Under the pieces are notes generated by a model. That model did not search any database, was not told the DNA's origin, and was given only the letters and a program-made list of their open reading frames with translations. From positions 845,659 to 909,658 of the forward strand of contig BQKD01000001.1 in NCBI GenBank assembly GCA_022834735.1: 64,000 nt of DNA. The letters are read 5' to 3'. This stretch comes from Erysipelotrichaceae bacterium OPF54 (GTDB taxonomy: Bacteria > Bacillota_I > Bacilli_A > Erysipelotrichales > Erysipelotrichaceae). This document shows, one piece after another, positions 1 through 8,963 of this stretch (positions are counted from its first letter, which is position 1; each line of letters opens with the position of its first letter). A program made the translations under genes and the position numbers.

Positions 1-1100
1 CGTCGCTTTTTGACGGACAATGGAGCGTGTGGATCTACCGTTCGCTTTCGTTCCTTGTTACGTCGTGCCCGTGTGCGCTCGTCATTTCGGTCCCGCTTTC
101 GTTTTTTGGCGGTATCGGCGGAGCAAGCAAAAAAGGCATCCTTGTCAAAGGAAGCACCTATCTGCAGGACCTTTCCGAGGTGAGGACGCTCGTGTTCGAC
201 AAGACAGGAACGATCACCAAAGGAAATTTCACGGTGACCAATGTGGAGCCGGTTGGTATGAACAGCGAGCAGCTGCTTGATCTGGCAGCGCTTGCCGAAT
301 CCCATTCCACCCATCCGATCGCCTTGTCGATCCGCAAAGCGGCTTCCAAAGATCTGGATATAAACCGGGTACAGGATGTCCGGGAAATTGCCGGCCACGG
401 CATCGAAGCGCAGATCGACGGCCAGAAAGTCTGCGTGGGCAATGCGAAAATGATGGATCAAAAAGTTCCGGAAGGAAACGGCTTTGGAACATGTGTTTAT
501 GTCAGCGTGAATGGCGGCTACAGAGGCATGATCGAAATTGCCGACGAGATCAAGGAAGATTCGAAGACGGCGATCGATCTGCTCCGTCACTTTGGCGTAA
601 AAAGATTTATCATGCTGACTGGCGACACCGAAAAGGTAGCACAGAAAGTGGCTGGCACGGTCCATATCGACGAAGTGCATGCCCAGCTGCTTCCTGATCA
701 GAAAGTGCAGATCCTCGACCAGATCCTCAAGACGAAAAACGAGAAGGAAAAGGTGGCGTTCGTTGGTGATGGCATCAATGATGCGCCGGTGCTTACGCAG
801 GCCGATGTCGGTATTGCGATGGGCGGTCTTGGAAGCGATGCGGCGATCGAGGCAGCCGACATCGTACTGATGGAGGATCAGCTGAGCCAGATCGTCACGG
901 CGATGCAGATCAGCAAGAAAACGCTGCGGATCGTTTATGAAAATATATGGTTCGCGCTGATCGTCAAGGCGCTCGTACTGATCCTGGCTGCCCTGGGGAT
1001 CACGAATATGTGGGCTGCCGTCTTTGCGGATGTCGGCGTAAGCTTCATAGCGATCCTGAACGCGATGCGCGCATTGAAAGTAGATAAGATCAGACAATAA
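1..1100 (+). CDS. Heavy-metal P1B-type ATPase, Zn/Cd/Pb type (5' end outside window)
   Basis: This is the C-terminal part of a metal-exporting P-type ATPase; the open frame runs off the left edge, with the first full codon at base 3. The metal-binding CPC motif of the transmembrane pathway is at about 66-74, the phosphorylation motif DKTGT at 198-212, the P1B-type HP motif (STHPIA) near 312-317 and the hinge motif GDGINDAP near 763. Two C-terminal membrane helices follow, the last with the sequence ADVGVSFIAILNA. In the Zn2+/Cd2+/Pb2+ subgroup an Asp at this place together with CPC forms the transport site, so Zn/Cd export is more likely than Cu export. The N-terminal metal-binding region is not visible, so the exact subgroup (CadA or ZntA) is inferred. 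A good terminator follows immediately. Confidence 0.93.
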   Translation, partial: SLFDGQWSVWIYRSLSFLVTSCPCALVISVPLSFFGGIGGASKKGILVKGSTYLQDLSEVRTLVFDKTGTITKGNFTVTNVEPVGMNSEQLLDLAALAESHSTHPIALSIRKAASKDLDINRVQDVREIAGHGIEAQIDGQKVCVGNAKMMDQKVPEGNGFGTCVYVSVNGGYRGMIEIADEIKEDSKTAIDLLRHFGVKRFIMLTGDTEKVAQKVAGTVHIDEVHAQLLPDQKVQILDQILKTKNEKEKVAFVGDGINDAPVLTQADVGIAMGGLGSDAAIEAADIVLMEDQLSQIVTAMQISKKTLRIVYENIWFALIVKALVLILAALGITNMWAAVFADVGVSFIAILNAMRALKVDKIRQ

Positions 1101-1102
1101 TG

Positions 1103-1135
1103 AAAAAAGGAAACGCGATATGTTTCCTTTTTTTG
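1103..1135 (+). terminator. Intrinsic terminator after P-type ATPase
   Basis: A stem formed by AAAGGAAAC and GTTTCCTTT is followed by a T run, directly behind the ATPase stop codon. Confidence 0.85.
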
Positions 1136-1164
1136 TGTTAAAATAATAAAAAGAGGACATAGAA

Positions 1165-2037
1165 ATGAAAAAAATGATTGAAGTGATGGATCAGGCACAG
1201 GACAATGTGCTTGATGAAATTGAAAAAAGCCAGGATCCCCGGATCAAGAGAGCGCTGAGCGCATATCGGAAAGCAGTCAATGATGACGATCTTGTAAGAA
1301 AGGTTTTGAAACAGTTGGTACCGGGATTCATGGAATTTGCCAATTTGTCCGATACTGATGAGAAGATGATGAATGAATTTATCGCTGACACGCTTAGGGA
1401 AGCAAGGCATGAAGTGCTTGAAATGAGCAAACAGTACGTTTTTTGCTGCGAGGCGGATGGAAAGGGTACGGCTGGCGCGTATCGTATTCTTTCTATACCT
1501 GCGTCGGATTCATGGGCGGCTCTGGCATACCATATTCTGGCAGCGTTTGGCTGCAGGGACTCGATGGAATTCTGTATCGAACATGATAATGATATGTACG
1601 GACCAATCGAAGGATATAATGAATATGGCGAACTGATCGAAGATGGTCATGGTGTTCCTTTATACATGAGCGGTCTGCGCAAGAATTCTAAAGCTGTCCT
1701 TTCGTTAAGCGACATGGAGGACGTGACGATCGAGTGCCGGATCATTCGTACGATCCCGGCGAAAACTCTGAAGGTTCATGAAGTGCCTGCACTGCTGGAT
1801 GGCGAAGGAGAAGGACCATTCTCGGATCCGTTTGATGTGGAAGAGCGGAAGACGAGCCTCGATAAAAGAGCAGCAGACCTTTTAGACCAATTTGTAGCAC
1901 AGTATGATGGCTGGGACGAATACGACGGCCTTTCGGACCAGGAGATGTCGGAGACTCCGGAAAGTGAAGATAAACTGAAAGAAAAATTAGAGGAATTGAG
2001 AAAAAAGCTGGAAAAAGAGAAGGGACAGTCATTATAA
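1165..2037 (+). CDS. pRiA4b ORF-3-like fold protein
   Basis: A 290-aa soluble protein of unknown function. The segment around residues 105-140 (YRILSIPASDSWAALAYHIL, then AAFG and a CIEHD stretch) resembles the start of the plasmid pRiA4b ORF-3-like domain (PF07929), in which the text typically reads like YRVLxVPAxxTLxxLHxxIQxAFGW. The N-terminal 85 residues are helical and the C-terminus (last about 40 residues) is a highly charged Glu/Lys coiled coil. AGAGGA lies upstream of the ATG. It stands alone between a terminator and the thrS leader. The family assignment is by eye; no activity is known that I would assign. Confidence 0.6.
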   Translation: MKKMIEVMDQAQDNVLDEIEKSQDPRIKRALSAYRKAVNDDDLVRKVLKQLVPGFMEFANLSDTDEKMMNEFIADTLREARHEVLEMSKQYVFCCEADGKGTAGAYRILSIPASDSWAALAYHILAAFGCRDSMEFCIEHDNDMYGPIEGYNEYGELIEDGHGVPLYMSGLRKNSKAVLSLSDMEDVTIECRIIRTIPAKTLKVHEVPALLDGEGEGPFSDPFDVEERKTSLDKRAADLLDQFVAQYDGWDEYDGLSDQEMSETPESEDKLKEKLEELRKKLEKEKGQSL

Positions 2038-2194
2038 CCGCTCGTCTGCAGGGGCACGATCAGAATCCCTGCCGGACAGCAAAGAATATGGGATTCGGAG
2101 GAAACGGAAGGGAACTGATATGGACAGTGCAGGATATTGTGTCTCTCATGACAGGGAAAGAAAAAGACATAAGACTTGAAACGATCCTGGATCT

Positions 2195-2432
2195 GTTTTA
2201 TACTCAAAACAACGATAACGAGAAGGATATGGTACGGATCACTCGAATCCAGAGAGGAAAGCGGCTGGTGTAAGCTTTTCGCAGAGCTTCGTGCTACTCC
2301 CTTTGAATCGCCCTTGAAAAAGTGTGCCGTTGCTCTCGCGTTAAGAGAAATTGAGGTGTACATGCCGGGTACGGCATGTAAACAAAGGTGGTACCGCGTG
2401 CGACAGACGTCCTTTGGGATGCTGTCGCTTTT
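2195..2432 (+). promoter_or_regulatory. T-box riboswitch (threonine) upstream of thrS
   Basis: The conserved T-box bulge sequence AGGTGGTACCGCG is at 2386-2398. It is followed by a terminator hairpin (GCGACAG ... CTGTCGC, about 2400-2428) with a weak U tract. The Stem I region has the usual AGAGAGG and GGCTGGTG elements near 2252-2270. A likely specifier is ACT (Thr) at 2296-2298, in the stretch GTGCTACTCCC. The T-box reads the aminoacylation state of tRNA-Thr and lets transcription continue when it is uncharged. The specifier call is by position and fits the downstream gene. Confidence 0.9.
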
Positions 2433-2458
2433 ATTATGGAAAAAGGAGAAGAAACACT

Positions 2459-4207
2459 ATGGAACTGATCAACGTTTTGGAAGATGAACATTTGAAAACA
2501 TTGAACCATTCGGCCGCTCACATGATGGCGCAGGCAGTCAAACGTCTGTATCCGCAGGCAAAGTTCTGGGTCGGACCGGTGATTGCCGAAGGATTTTACT
2601 ATGACATGGATCTCGGGGATGTCAGCCTGACAGACGACGATATTGCCCGGATCGAGAAGGAAATGAAGAAGATCGCCAAGGACGGAAAGCGTATCGTGCG
2701 CCGCGAAGTCACGAAAGAGGAAGCGGTGGAAATGTTCAAGGACGATCCGTACAAAGAAGATCTGATCAAGGATCTGGAAGACGGAACGATCACGGTCTAT
2801 TCCCAGGGCGAGTTCACCGACCTGTGCCGCGGGCCTCATGTGGACAGCGTAAAAGAACTGAAGAATTTCAAGCTGCTCAAGCATTCCGGCGCCTACTGGA
2901 AAGGCGATGCCAAAAACAAGATGCTTCAGCGCGTGTACGGTATCGCATTCGATACGAAAGAACAGCTTGAAGATCATCTGGCAGCTCTTGAAGAAGCAAA
3001 GAAGCGCGACCATAAAAAACTAGGCCGCGAAATGGGTCTGTTTACTGTGTCGGAATACGCGCCAGGCATGCCGATCTTTTTGCCGAACGGAATGATCCTG
3101 CGCAACCTGCTTGAAGACTACTGGTATGAAGTCCATACAAAAGACAATTATAAATTTATCAAGACACCGATCATCATGTCGCGCGAGCTGTGGGAAACTT
3201 CCGGCCACTGGGATCATTACAAGGAAAACATGTATACGACCAAGGTGGATGAGCGGGATTTTGCCATCAAGCCGATGAACTGCCCGGGCGCTCTGCTCGT
3301 CTACAATACAGAACTGCACTCCTATAAGGATCTTCCGCTCCGTATTGCCGAGCTTGGCCAGGTACATCGTCACGAAGCAAGCGGTGCATTGAACGGATTG
3401 TTCCGTGTCCGTACGTTCACACAGGATGATGCGCACATTTTCGTCACACCCGATCAGATCGAATCGGAAGTCAAAAATGTTTTGTCGCTGATCGATGAAA
3501 TGTACGGCGTATTCGGCCTGCCGTATTCGATCGAGCTTTCGACTCGTCCGGAAAGCGGATATATCGGAACAGAAGAAATCTGGGAACAGTCCGAACAGGC
3601 ACTGGCCAACGCATGTGTTCATGCCGGCAAGGATTATGTCGTCAATCCGGGCGATGGCGCTTTCTACGGGCCAAAGCTTGATATTCATATCAAAGACAGT
3701 CTTGGACGCGACTGGCAGTGCGGAACGATCCAGCTGGATATGAACCTGCCTGAACGTTTCGGCTGCACTTATGTGGACCGCGACGGAAGCAAGAAAACCC
3801 CGCTGATGCTGCACCGTGTCGTTTACGGATCGATCGAACGCTTCATCGGTATCCTGATCGAACATTTCGGCGGACACTTCCCTCTGTGGCTTGCTCCGCA
3901 GCAGTTTGTCATTATTCCGGTCCATCATGAAAAACATCTTGCGTATGCCAACGAAGTGCGGGATGCGCTCGAAAAAGCCGGTATGCGTGTGGAAGTGGAT
4001 GCACGCAACGAAAAGCTTGGATACCGCGTGCGCGAAGCGCAGATCAAAAAGATCCCTTATCAGATCGTTGTCGGAGAAGGGGAAGAAAAAGACGCGACCG
4101 TAAACATTCGCCAGAACGGAAAGAAGGAAAGTATCACGCTTCCGCTGGATGAAGCCGTGGAACGCTTTAAAAACGAGGTAGAAACAAAATGCATGTTCGG
4201 AAAATAG
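2459..4207 (+). CDS. thrS: Threonyl-tRNA synthetase lacking the TGS domain
   Basis: Charges tRNA-Thr in the cytoplasm. The chosen ATG (2459) follows AAAAAGGAGAAG and gives 582 aa, compared with about 640 for the usual bacterial enzyme. The protein starts almost directly in the N2 editing domain (HSAAHMMAQAV, later CRGPH, the HxxxH and CxxxH metal-type motifs). The N-terminal TGS domain is therefore absent, and it cannot be hidden upstream because the T-box occupies that space. The class II core is intact, with motif 2 (VHRHEASGALNGLFRVRTF), the zinc Cys in MNCPG, a GxR-type motif 3 near LHRVVYGSIERFIG, and the anticodon-binding domain at the end. The 3' end overlaps the next gene by 19 bases. 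Regulation is by the T-box. Confidence 0.97.
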   Translation: MELINVLEDEHLKTLNHSAAHMMAQAVKRLYPQAKFWVGPVIAEGFYYDMDLGDVSLTDDDIARIEKEMKKIAKDGKRIVRREVTKEEAVEMFKDDPYKEDLIKDLEDGTITVYSQGEFTDLCRGPHVDSVKELKNFKLLKHSGAYWKGDAKNKMLQRVYGIAFDTKEQLEDHLAALEEAKKRDHKKLGREMGLFTVSEYAPGMPIFLPNGMILRNLLEDYWYEVHTKDNYKFIKTPIIMSRELWETSGHWDHYKENMYTTKVDERDFAIKPMNCPGALLVYNTELHSYKDLPLRIAELGQVHRHEASGALNGLFRVRTFTQDDAHIFVTPDQIESEVKNVLSLIDEMYGVFGLPYSIELSTRPESGYIGTEEIWEQSEQALANACVHAGKDYVVNPGDGAFYGPKLDIHIKDSLGRDWQCGTIQLDMNLPERFGCTYVDRDGSKKTPLMLHRVVYGSIERFIGILIEHFGGHFPLWLAPQQFVIIPVHHEKHLAYANEVRDALEKAGMRVEVDARNEKLGYRVREAQIKKIPYQIVVGEGEEKDATVNIRQNGKKESITLPLDEAVERFKNEVETKCMFGK

Positions 4208-5106
4208 GAAAATTACTGACTGCAGCTGCGCTGGCTCTTGGGCTGGCAGCCTGTTCATCGCAGCCGGCAGAACCGGTATCGTACAATGTGCTGTGTCCTA
4301 CAGGGGCGCCGGCACTGGCTACATTAGGCGCGCAGGACGTGGAAAACACGACCGTAACGTATACGGACGGAACAGATGCCCTGACCGCTGAGCTGGCAAA
4401 AAAAGACGGTGAATACGATGTCATTGTCGCACCGGTCAATCTGGGAGCGAAGATCTATGAAAAAGCAGACGCCTATCAGCTGGAAGCTGTCGTCACCTGG
4501 GGAAATCTGTATATTGTCGGTACCGAGGAGAAGGAATGGGAACAGGAAGGCAGAACGATCGCTTTATTTGGCGAAAATGCGGTTCCTGGCCTTGTATACA
4601 ATGATGTGCTGGCATCCGATGTGAAAGCGGCTCCAACATGGTACAATGCCGTATCGGATGCGCAGCAGGCCCTGCTGGCCGGAAAAGCCGATATGGCTCT
4701 GCTGGCCCAGCCGGCTGCTGCCGCAACGATTGCCAAAGCAAAGGAAAACGGAACGGATCTCAAAGTGATCGCCAATCTGCAGGAACTGTGGACTGCAAAA
4801 CAGGGAGATGACGAAACCGGGTATCCGCAGGCTGCTGTGTTCGTGAAAAAAGGTTCGGAAAAGAACGTAGATGCGCTCATGAGCGGAATCGAAACGTTTA
4901 TCGAAAACGCAAATACGGATTCGGTCGAAAAGGCGGTCGAAGCCGTTGGTGCGGATTTGCTCGGTGTCCCGAATGCGCAGATCGCAGCCAAAACATGGGA
5001 TGCGCAGAATATCCGCTATGTCGCCGGCGCGAACGCGAAAGATCAGATCCAGCAGTTCCTTGGTCTGTTCCAGATCGATCTGCCGGATACATTGATCACA
5101 GAATAG
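4189..5106 (+). CDS. ABC-type substrate-binding lipoprotein (NitT/TauT-like), orphan
   Basis: A 305-aa exported lipoprotein. The N-terminus MHVRKIGKLL has basic residues, a short hydrophobic core and a lipobox LAAC with the lipidated Cys at residue 22. The remainder looks like a periplasmic-binding fold of the NMT1/SsuA type (PTGAPALA near residue 39, later VTYTDGTDALTAEL and DVIVAPVNLGAKIY). The start codon lies inside the end of thrS (19-base overlap, GAGGT upstream), so it is probably translated from the thrS message and thus under the threonine T-box. No ATPase or permease gene lies beside it. The ligand is unknown; a pyrimidine, amino acid or sulfonate cannot be told apart from the sequence. 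Confidence 0.75.
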   Translation: MHVRKIGKLLTAAALALGLAACSSQPAEPVSYNVLCPTGAPALATLGAQDVENTTVTYTDGTDALTAELAKKDGEYDVIVAPVNLGAKIYEKADAYQLEAVVTWGNLYIVGTEEKEWEQEGRTIALFGENAVPGLVYNDVLASDVKAAPTWYNAVSDAQQALLAGKADMALLAQPAAAATIAKAKENGTDLKVIANLQELWTAKQGDDETGYPQAAVFVKKGSEKNVDALMSGIETFIENANTDSVEKAVEAVGADLLGVPNAQIAAKTWDAQNIRYVAGANAKDQIQQFLGLFQIDLPDTLITE

Positions 5107-5110
5107 CATG

Positions 5111-5158
5111 AAAAAGAAGATGCAGACTTAAGATATGTCACATCTTCTTTTCTTTTTC
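5111..5158 (+). terminator. Terminator after the substrate-binding protein
   Basis: The arms AAAGAAGATG and CATCTTCTTT are separated by about 18 bases and followed by a T-rich tract. Confidence 0.75.
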
Positions 5159-5171
5159 CTCACAAAACTGT

Positions 5172-5208
5172 CACTTAAGTTGCTTAAGTGCTATCAAACC
5201 GATATAAT
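5172..5208 (+). promoter_or_regulatory. Promoter with perfect palindromic operator
   Basis: The -35 TTGCTT (5180-5185) and -10 TATAAT (5203-5208) are 17 bases apart. The -35 is embedded in a perfect inverted repeat, CACTTAAG-TTG-CTTAAGTG (5172-5190). A repressor bound there would block RNA polymerase. The cognate regulator is not identifiable in this window. Confidence 0.75.
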
Positions 5209-5236
5209 AGAAGCAAGATGATTTGGAGGGAAAACG

Positions 5237-5698
5237 ATGAAAGACATAAAATTCAGTTTTACAATGGGATGTATGGCTGATCCCGCATCCCGGTTCAAGG
5301 TCATTTCCGACGGGGAAATCATTCGTGTGGAGGGAGTCGATGAAAAAAATGAACCCTTAACGATTCAGTTCGATCTTCCGCTCGAAGGACTGCGGCAGTT
5401 TCAAAGCGATGTCCAGCCGTTTCTTGTCAGTACAGATGGAGTGGATCTCGAGGATCCGACCAATTACGACTGGACATTAAAATACGATGCCGGAGGAATG
5501 TCGATGAGCACGACAGGAATTATCGTCTCATCGGAAATCTTCAAGGATATGAAGGTCAATGTGCTCAGAACACTGTATGAGATCCAGCAGAAATATGACG
5601 CCTCTCTTAAAAACGAGATGGAACTCAAGAAACTTGTCGATGTGATCGATGAGAAGATGGACCGGCAGCAGGAAATGAAAGAGAAAAAAAGATCCTGA
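5237..5698 (+). CDS. Hypothetical protein, 153 aa
   Basis: I do not recognise this protein. It is cytoplasmic, acidic, without membrane segments or signal peptide. The first about 100 residues look like beta-strand-rich sequence (alternating hydrophobic residues). Residues 105-153 form a long amphipathic helix or coiled coil ending in a Lys-rich tail. GGAGGG precedes the ATG with good spacing. It is monocistronic: it has its own promoter with a palindromic operator and its own terminator, so it is individually regulated. Confidence 0.8.
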   Translation: MKDIKFSFTMGCMADPASRFKVISDGEIIRVEGVDEKNEPLTIQFDLPLEGLRQFQSDVQPFLVSTDGVDLEDPTNYDWTLKYDAGGMSMSTTGIIVSSEIFKDMKVNVLRTLYEIQQKYDASLKNEMELKKLVDVIDEKMDRQQEMKEKKRS

Positions 5699-5702
5699 TC
5701 AT

Positions 5703-5732
5703 AGAGAAATCAGTACGGTTTCTCTTTTTTTT
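5703..5732 (+). terminator. Terminator after 153-aa gene
   Basis: The stem AGAGAAA / TTTCTCT is followed by a run of T. Confidence 0.8.
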
Positions 5733-5762
5733 GCTGATATAATAATAAAAAAGAGGAGAGAG

Positions 5763-6641
5763 ATGAAAACCGTATTGAATGTATCGCATCTGAAGAAATC
5801 ATTCAGGAAAAGAACCGTTCTGGACGATGTGTCGTTTTCATTGAAAGAAGGGGAAATCGTAGGGTTTGTCGGAAAGAACGGTGCCGGAAAATCGACGACG
5901 ATGAAATGTATCGTGGGGCTCCTGAAACCGCAGGACGGGCTGATCGAAGTGTCAGGAAGAAATATCGTGACGCAGCGCGAAACGGCCCTGCGTTTTATCG
6001 CGGCGCAGATCGAGGACCCGGCTTTATTCGAAACAATGAGCGGCCGTGATAATCTGCGATTGTTCGCATCGCTGAATCATGTATCCGGAAAACGGATGCT
6101 GCAGATGGAACAGTTCTGCGGTCTGGGCAAAGCATTGAAAAGACGTGTCGAAACCTACTCCATGGGAATGAAACAGCGTCTGGCTCTTGCGATCGCTCTG
6201 CTGAAGAAGCCGCGGGTGCTCCTGCTCGATGAACCGATGAACGGGCTCGATGCGCAGGGCGTCCAGCAGCTTAGGACCGAGCTCAGGGCGCTTGCAAAAG
6301 AGGAAAAGATGGCCATACTCATTTCGAGTCATCAGCTGGCGGAAATCGAGAAGATGTGCGATCGGATCATCGGCTTAAAAGATGGAAGGATCTATGATCT
6401 GTGTCTGGAGGAAGAGTCATCCTTTTACTGTATCCGGACGGATCATCCGATCGCAGACGATCATGGACTGGAAATTGTGGAACGATGCATGTACCGTTTC
6501 GAGCTGAACGGCAAGGATCTGACCCGCAGTCTTTGCGAAATTGAGCAGAAGTATCATGTGAAGATCGTATCGATCGAGCCGTCGCGCCATGATCTCGAAT
6601 CCGTATACAATGAATTTCAGGAGGCAGGCCATGACGTATGA
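5763..6641 (+). CDS. ABC transporter ATP-binding protein
   Basis: The 292-aa nucleotide-binding subunit of an ABC exporter. The Walker A is GKNGAGKSTT (about residue 37), the signature YSMGMKQRL (about 137), the Walker B VLLLDEP and a switch His in ISSHQ. The DRI and 'MNGLD' pattern, plus a C-terminal extension of about 80 residues, fit the CcmA/BcrA-like efflux or lantibiotic-immunity group. The gene overlaps the next by 11 bases and forms an operon with two membrane proteins. Substrate unknown. Confidence 0.92.
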   Translation: MKTVLNVSHLKKSFRKRTVLDDVSFSLKEGEIVGFVGKNGAGKSTTMKCIVGLLKPQDGLIEVSGRNIVTQRETALRFIAAQIEDPALFETMSGRDNLRLFASLNHVSGKRMLQMEQFCGLGKALKRRVETYSMGMKQRLALAIALLKKPRVLLLDEPMNGLDAQGVQQLRTELRALAKEEKMAILISSHQLAEIEKMCDRIIGLKDGRIYDLCLEEESSFYCIRTDHPIADDHGLEIVERCMYRFELNGKDLTRSLCEIEQKYHVKIVSIEPSRHDLESVYNEFQEAGHDV

Positions 6642-7665
6642 ATGCGCAAGGTTTTTCCGCACTCCCCGAACGTGGATCGTCTATTCGTTTTTCCTGACCG
6701 GTCTGCTCCTGTTTTCCGGTCTGTCGATCGTGGAAAATGAACAGGCGCAGCAAATAGAAGCGAATCGTTTCTCCTATATGGCATACACGGCCAATAAACG
6801 CTTTCATGATCTGTCCAGACCTCTGATGGCAGGCGAAAGCGAGTTTCTGTATGAAGTTCACGACGTGGCCGGCACATTGGCACGCAGGATCGAAAAGGGG
6901 GAGAATGCGACCCTTGAATTTGTAGAGCTGAAGCAGGGCTGGGACGAGCTGATCGAAAAAGCCGATGAAAACGGCTATCCGTATGAGGATTTCGGATATG
7001 TTTCTTCGGTCAGCGCGCAAGCTTATGTGCAGCAGGACGAGATCTGCCTTGATGAAGACCTTGTGCTGCTGACCTCTTCATGGCAGCCGGATGCAGCGAA
7101 CCTGAATGTGCAGTGGATCCTGAAAGGAGGATGGCTGGGCATTGCGCTGTTCTGTCTGCTATTGTGGATGGACACGGTCGGGGCGGAAGTGGAGAGCGGG
7201 ACAGCGAAAACTGTTTTTACGTCCTCGACTCCGCGAAAGATCATTTTCAAAGGGAAAGCAATCTTTTCGCTTTGTATCCCCTTTGTCCTGAATTTAACTG
7301 TTTTTCTTGTTCTGGGGGCGGCCGGGTTCATTCATGGCTCAGGGACTTTCATGTATCCGTATATCGTAAACGATCATATTATGCGGGGAATATGGATCCT
7401 TGTATCGGGATGGACATTGTGTGCCTGCGCGATGACCGGATTGTTCGGATTGTTTTTGCGGGTGTTTTCCTGGCGCTTGAAAACGATGGATGCGTTTTGT
7501 GTCTGTCTGCTCGCTGTTGCGGTGCTTTTTGGAGCGCAGGCATGGAATGTGAGCGCCGTGCTGACAAGCAGAACGTGGATCCTGGGTATTGCCGGGCTCG
7601 CTCCGGCAGGGATCCTGCTGATGTTTGCCGCTTTACATGTTCTCGAACGAAAGGAGCTGGGATAA
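6631..7665 (+). CDS. ABC exporter membrane protein (first permease)
   Basis: A 344-aa membrane protein. The start ATG at 6631 has CAGGAGG just upstream and overlaps the ATPase gene. One N-terminal transmembrane helix (about residues 15-36) is followed by a large extracytoplasmic region (about 37-170) and then about five helices, the topology of ABC-2-type permeases with a big external loop. It ends in TAATG, so its stop codon shares a base with the next start, which is typical of coupled translation. Residue identity to a named family is not clear by eye. Confidence 0.8.
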   Translation: MTYECARFFRTPRTWIVYSFFLTGLLLFSGLSIVENEQAQQIEANRFSYMAYTANKRFHDLSRPLMAGESEFLYEVHDVAGTLARRIEKGENATLEFVELKQGWDELIEKADENGYPYEDFGYVSSVSAQAYVQQDEICLDEDLVLLTSSWQPDAANLNVQWILKGGWLGIALFCLLLWMDTVGAEVESGTAKTVFTSSTPRKIIFKGKAIFSLCIPFVLNLTVFLVLGAAGFIHGSGTFMYPYIVNDHIMRGIWILVSGWTLCACAMTGLFGLFLRVFSWRLKTMDAFCVCLLAVAVLFGAQAWNVSAVLTSRTWILGIAGLAPAGILLMFAALHVLERKELG

Positions 7666-8963
7666 TGAATGCGTATGTTCGGTTTGTCTGGAAACGCTGG
7701 TTCAGTTCGAAAAGAAATATCGTGCTTCTTGGGCTTCTTGTCGCGATCGAGATTGTTTCGCTGCAGATGATGAGCGGGATGGATCAATTTACTGATCCGG
7801 TGCCTATGTCGGATCCGGAAGCGGTCATGATCCGTCCTCTGAAAAGAAAAGAACAGTTTTCCATGCTGTCCGCGGAAAAAAAGGACGAAGCGTATGAACT
7901 GATCGCTCAAAGCGAAAAAGATCTGGAATTTCTTCAGAATAATCTGGAGAAGGCGGATCTGGCAAAACAGCACAAAGACTGGCCCGCTTATCTGCAGGAG
8001 TCGATCGTCAATTTTCTGATGCTTGCCCGGCTTGAAGAGATCAGCGAAGCAACCAGCTTTCATGAGCAGGATTTCATTCATGAAGAGCAGCTCGAAAAGC
8101 TGTATGAAAAGTACGATGTCGTGGATCTGGCAAAATACCGTTCGATCGCCAATCTGCCGATGGGACACTCTATGTATCCGGTTTATGAAAAATATGTGCG
8201 TTATTTCGATTATCTTGAACAAAGGCAGCTCGAACCTGCCTCCATGTATGATGTCAGTTCCGGAACTGTGTTCATACAGCTGGCTCGTTCGATCCTTCCC
8301 TATGCAGCCGTTGTTCTTGTCGGATTTCTGTTCTGGCAGACGAAGAAGGACCGGAAAGCGCAGAAGACGCTGCTGACGATCCCTCATTTTAAAAATAGAT
8401 TTGTGGCGCAGGAAAGTCTGGCCCGCATAAGCATGGCTGGCTTCTGCCTTCTTGTTCCTGCCGGGATCATGAGCATCGGGCTTGGGATCGCAAAAGGATG
8501 GACCTCATGGAATACGCCGGTATTCGTGTTCGGGCCGGGCCTGCGATCTTTTGCGGTGCCTTATGAACAAATAACGAACGGAATGTCCATGGTCCCGATC
8601 GGCATCAGTACGCTCAACGGGACGACGTATGTGGAGCCGGCCATGGAACTGATGCCCTGCTGGCAGGTATGTGTGCTTGTGCTCCTGCTGGGCGCTCTGT
8701 TCGTCTCTTTTCTCGTGCAGTATGAAATGTTTCTCGAAAAAGTGGCGAATGCATCTTTTCTTTCGACCGTCCTCTACTTTGTGTCGGCCGGCTTGCTGCT
8801 CGTGCTTCCTGGAGGGTGGTGGGATCCGCTGCGTTACGCCGATCCGGTTGCGGTCCTGTGCGGGAATGCGGGCGTTTCCTACCTGTCCGGTTTATGTGTT
8901 CTTGGTGTCTATACGCTCGTGCTGTTCCTGCTTAATGGTCTGCTCATAAGAAAACACGCCTGA
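7665..8963 (+). CDS. ABC exporter membrane protein (second permease)
   Basis: A 432-aa protein with the same plan as its upstream neighbour: an N-terminal helix (about 17-35), a long polar, helix-rich external region (about 36-205), then six hydrophobic segments. It begins at the ATG overlapping the previous stop by one base and closes the three-gene exporter operon. Two permease-like proteins of this kind with one ATPase suggest a heteromeric exporter, for example of a peptide or lipid; this is inference. Confidence 0.78.
   Translation: MNAYVRFVWKRWFSSKRNIVLLGLLVAIEIVSLQMMSGMDQFTDPVPMSDPEAVMIRPLKRKEQFSMLSAEKKDEAYELIAQSEKDLEFLQNNLEKADLAKQHKDWPAYLQESIVNFLMLARLEEISEATSFHEQDFIHEEQLEKLYEKYDVVDLAKYRSIANLPMGHSMYPVYEKYVRYFDYLEQRQLEPASMYDVSSGTVFIQLARSILPYAAVVLVGFLFWQTKKDRKAQKTLLTIPHFKNRFVAQESLARISMAGFCLLVPAGIMSIGLGIAKGWTSWNTPVFVFGPGLRSFAVPYEQITNGMSMVPIGISTLNGTTYVEPAMELMPCWQVCVLVLLLGALFVSFLVQYEMFLEKVANASFLSTVLYFVSAGLLLVLPGGWWDPLRYADPVAVLCGNAGVSYLSGLCVLGVYTLVLFLLNGLLIRKHA

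Noticed and set aside
2088-2273. 61-codon frame upstream of thrS
   Set aside because: It lies within the T-box leader; the RNA structure explains the sequence.
3020-4258. 412-aa open frame on the minus strand opposite thrS
   Set aside because: It mirrors thrS codons, has no RBS and no recognisable family, and thrS is certain.
7374-8387. 337-aa minus-strand open frame opposite the ABC permease genes
   Set aside because: Antisense to two convincing overlapping genes; no RBS or family.
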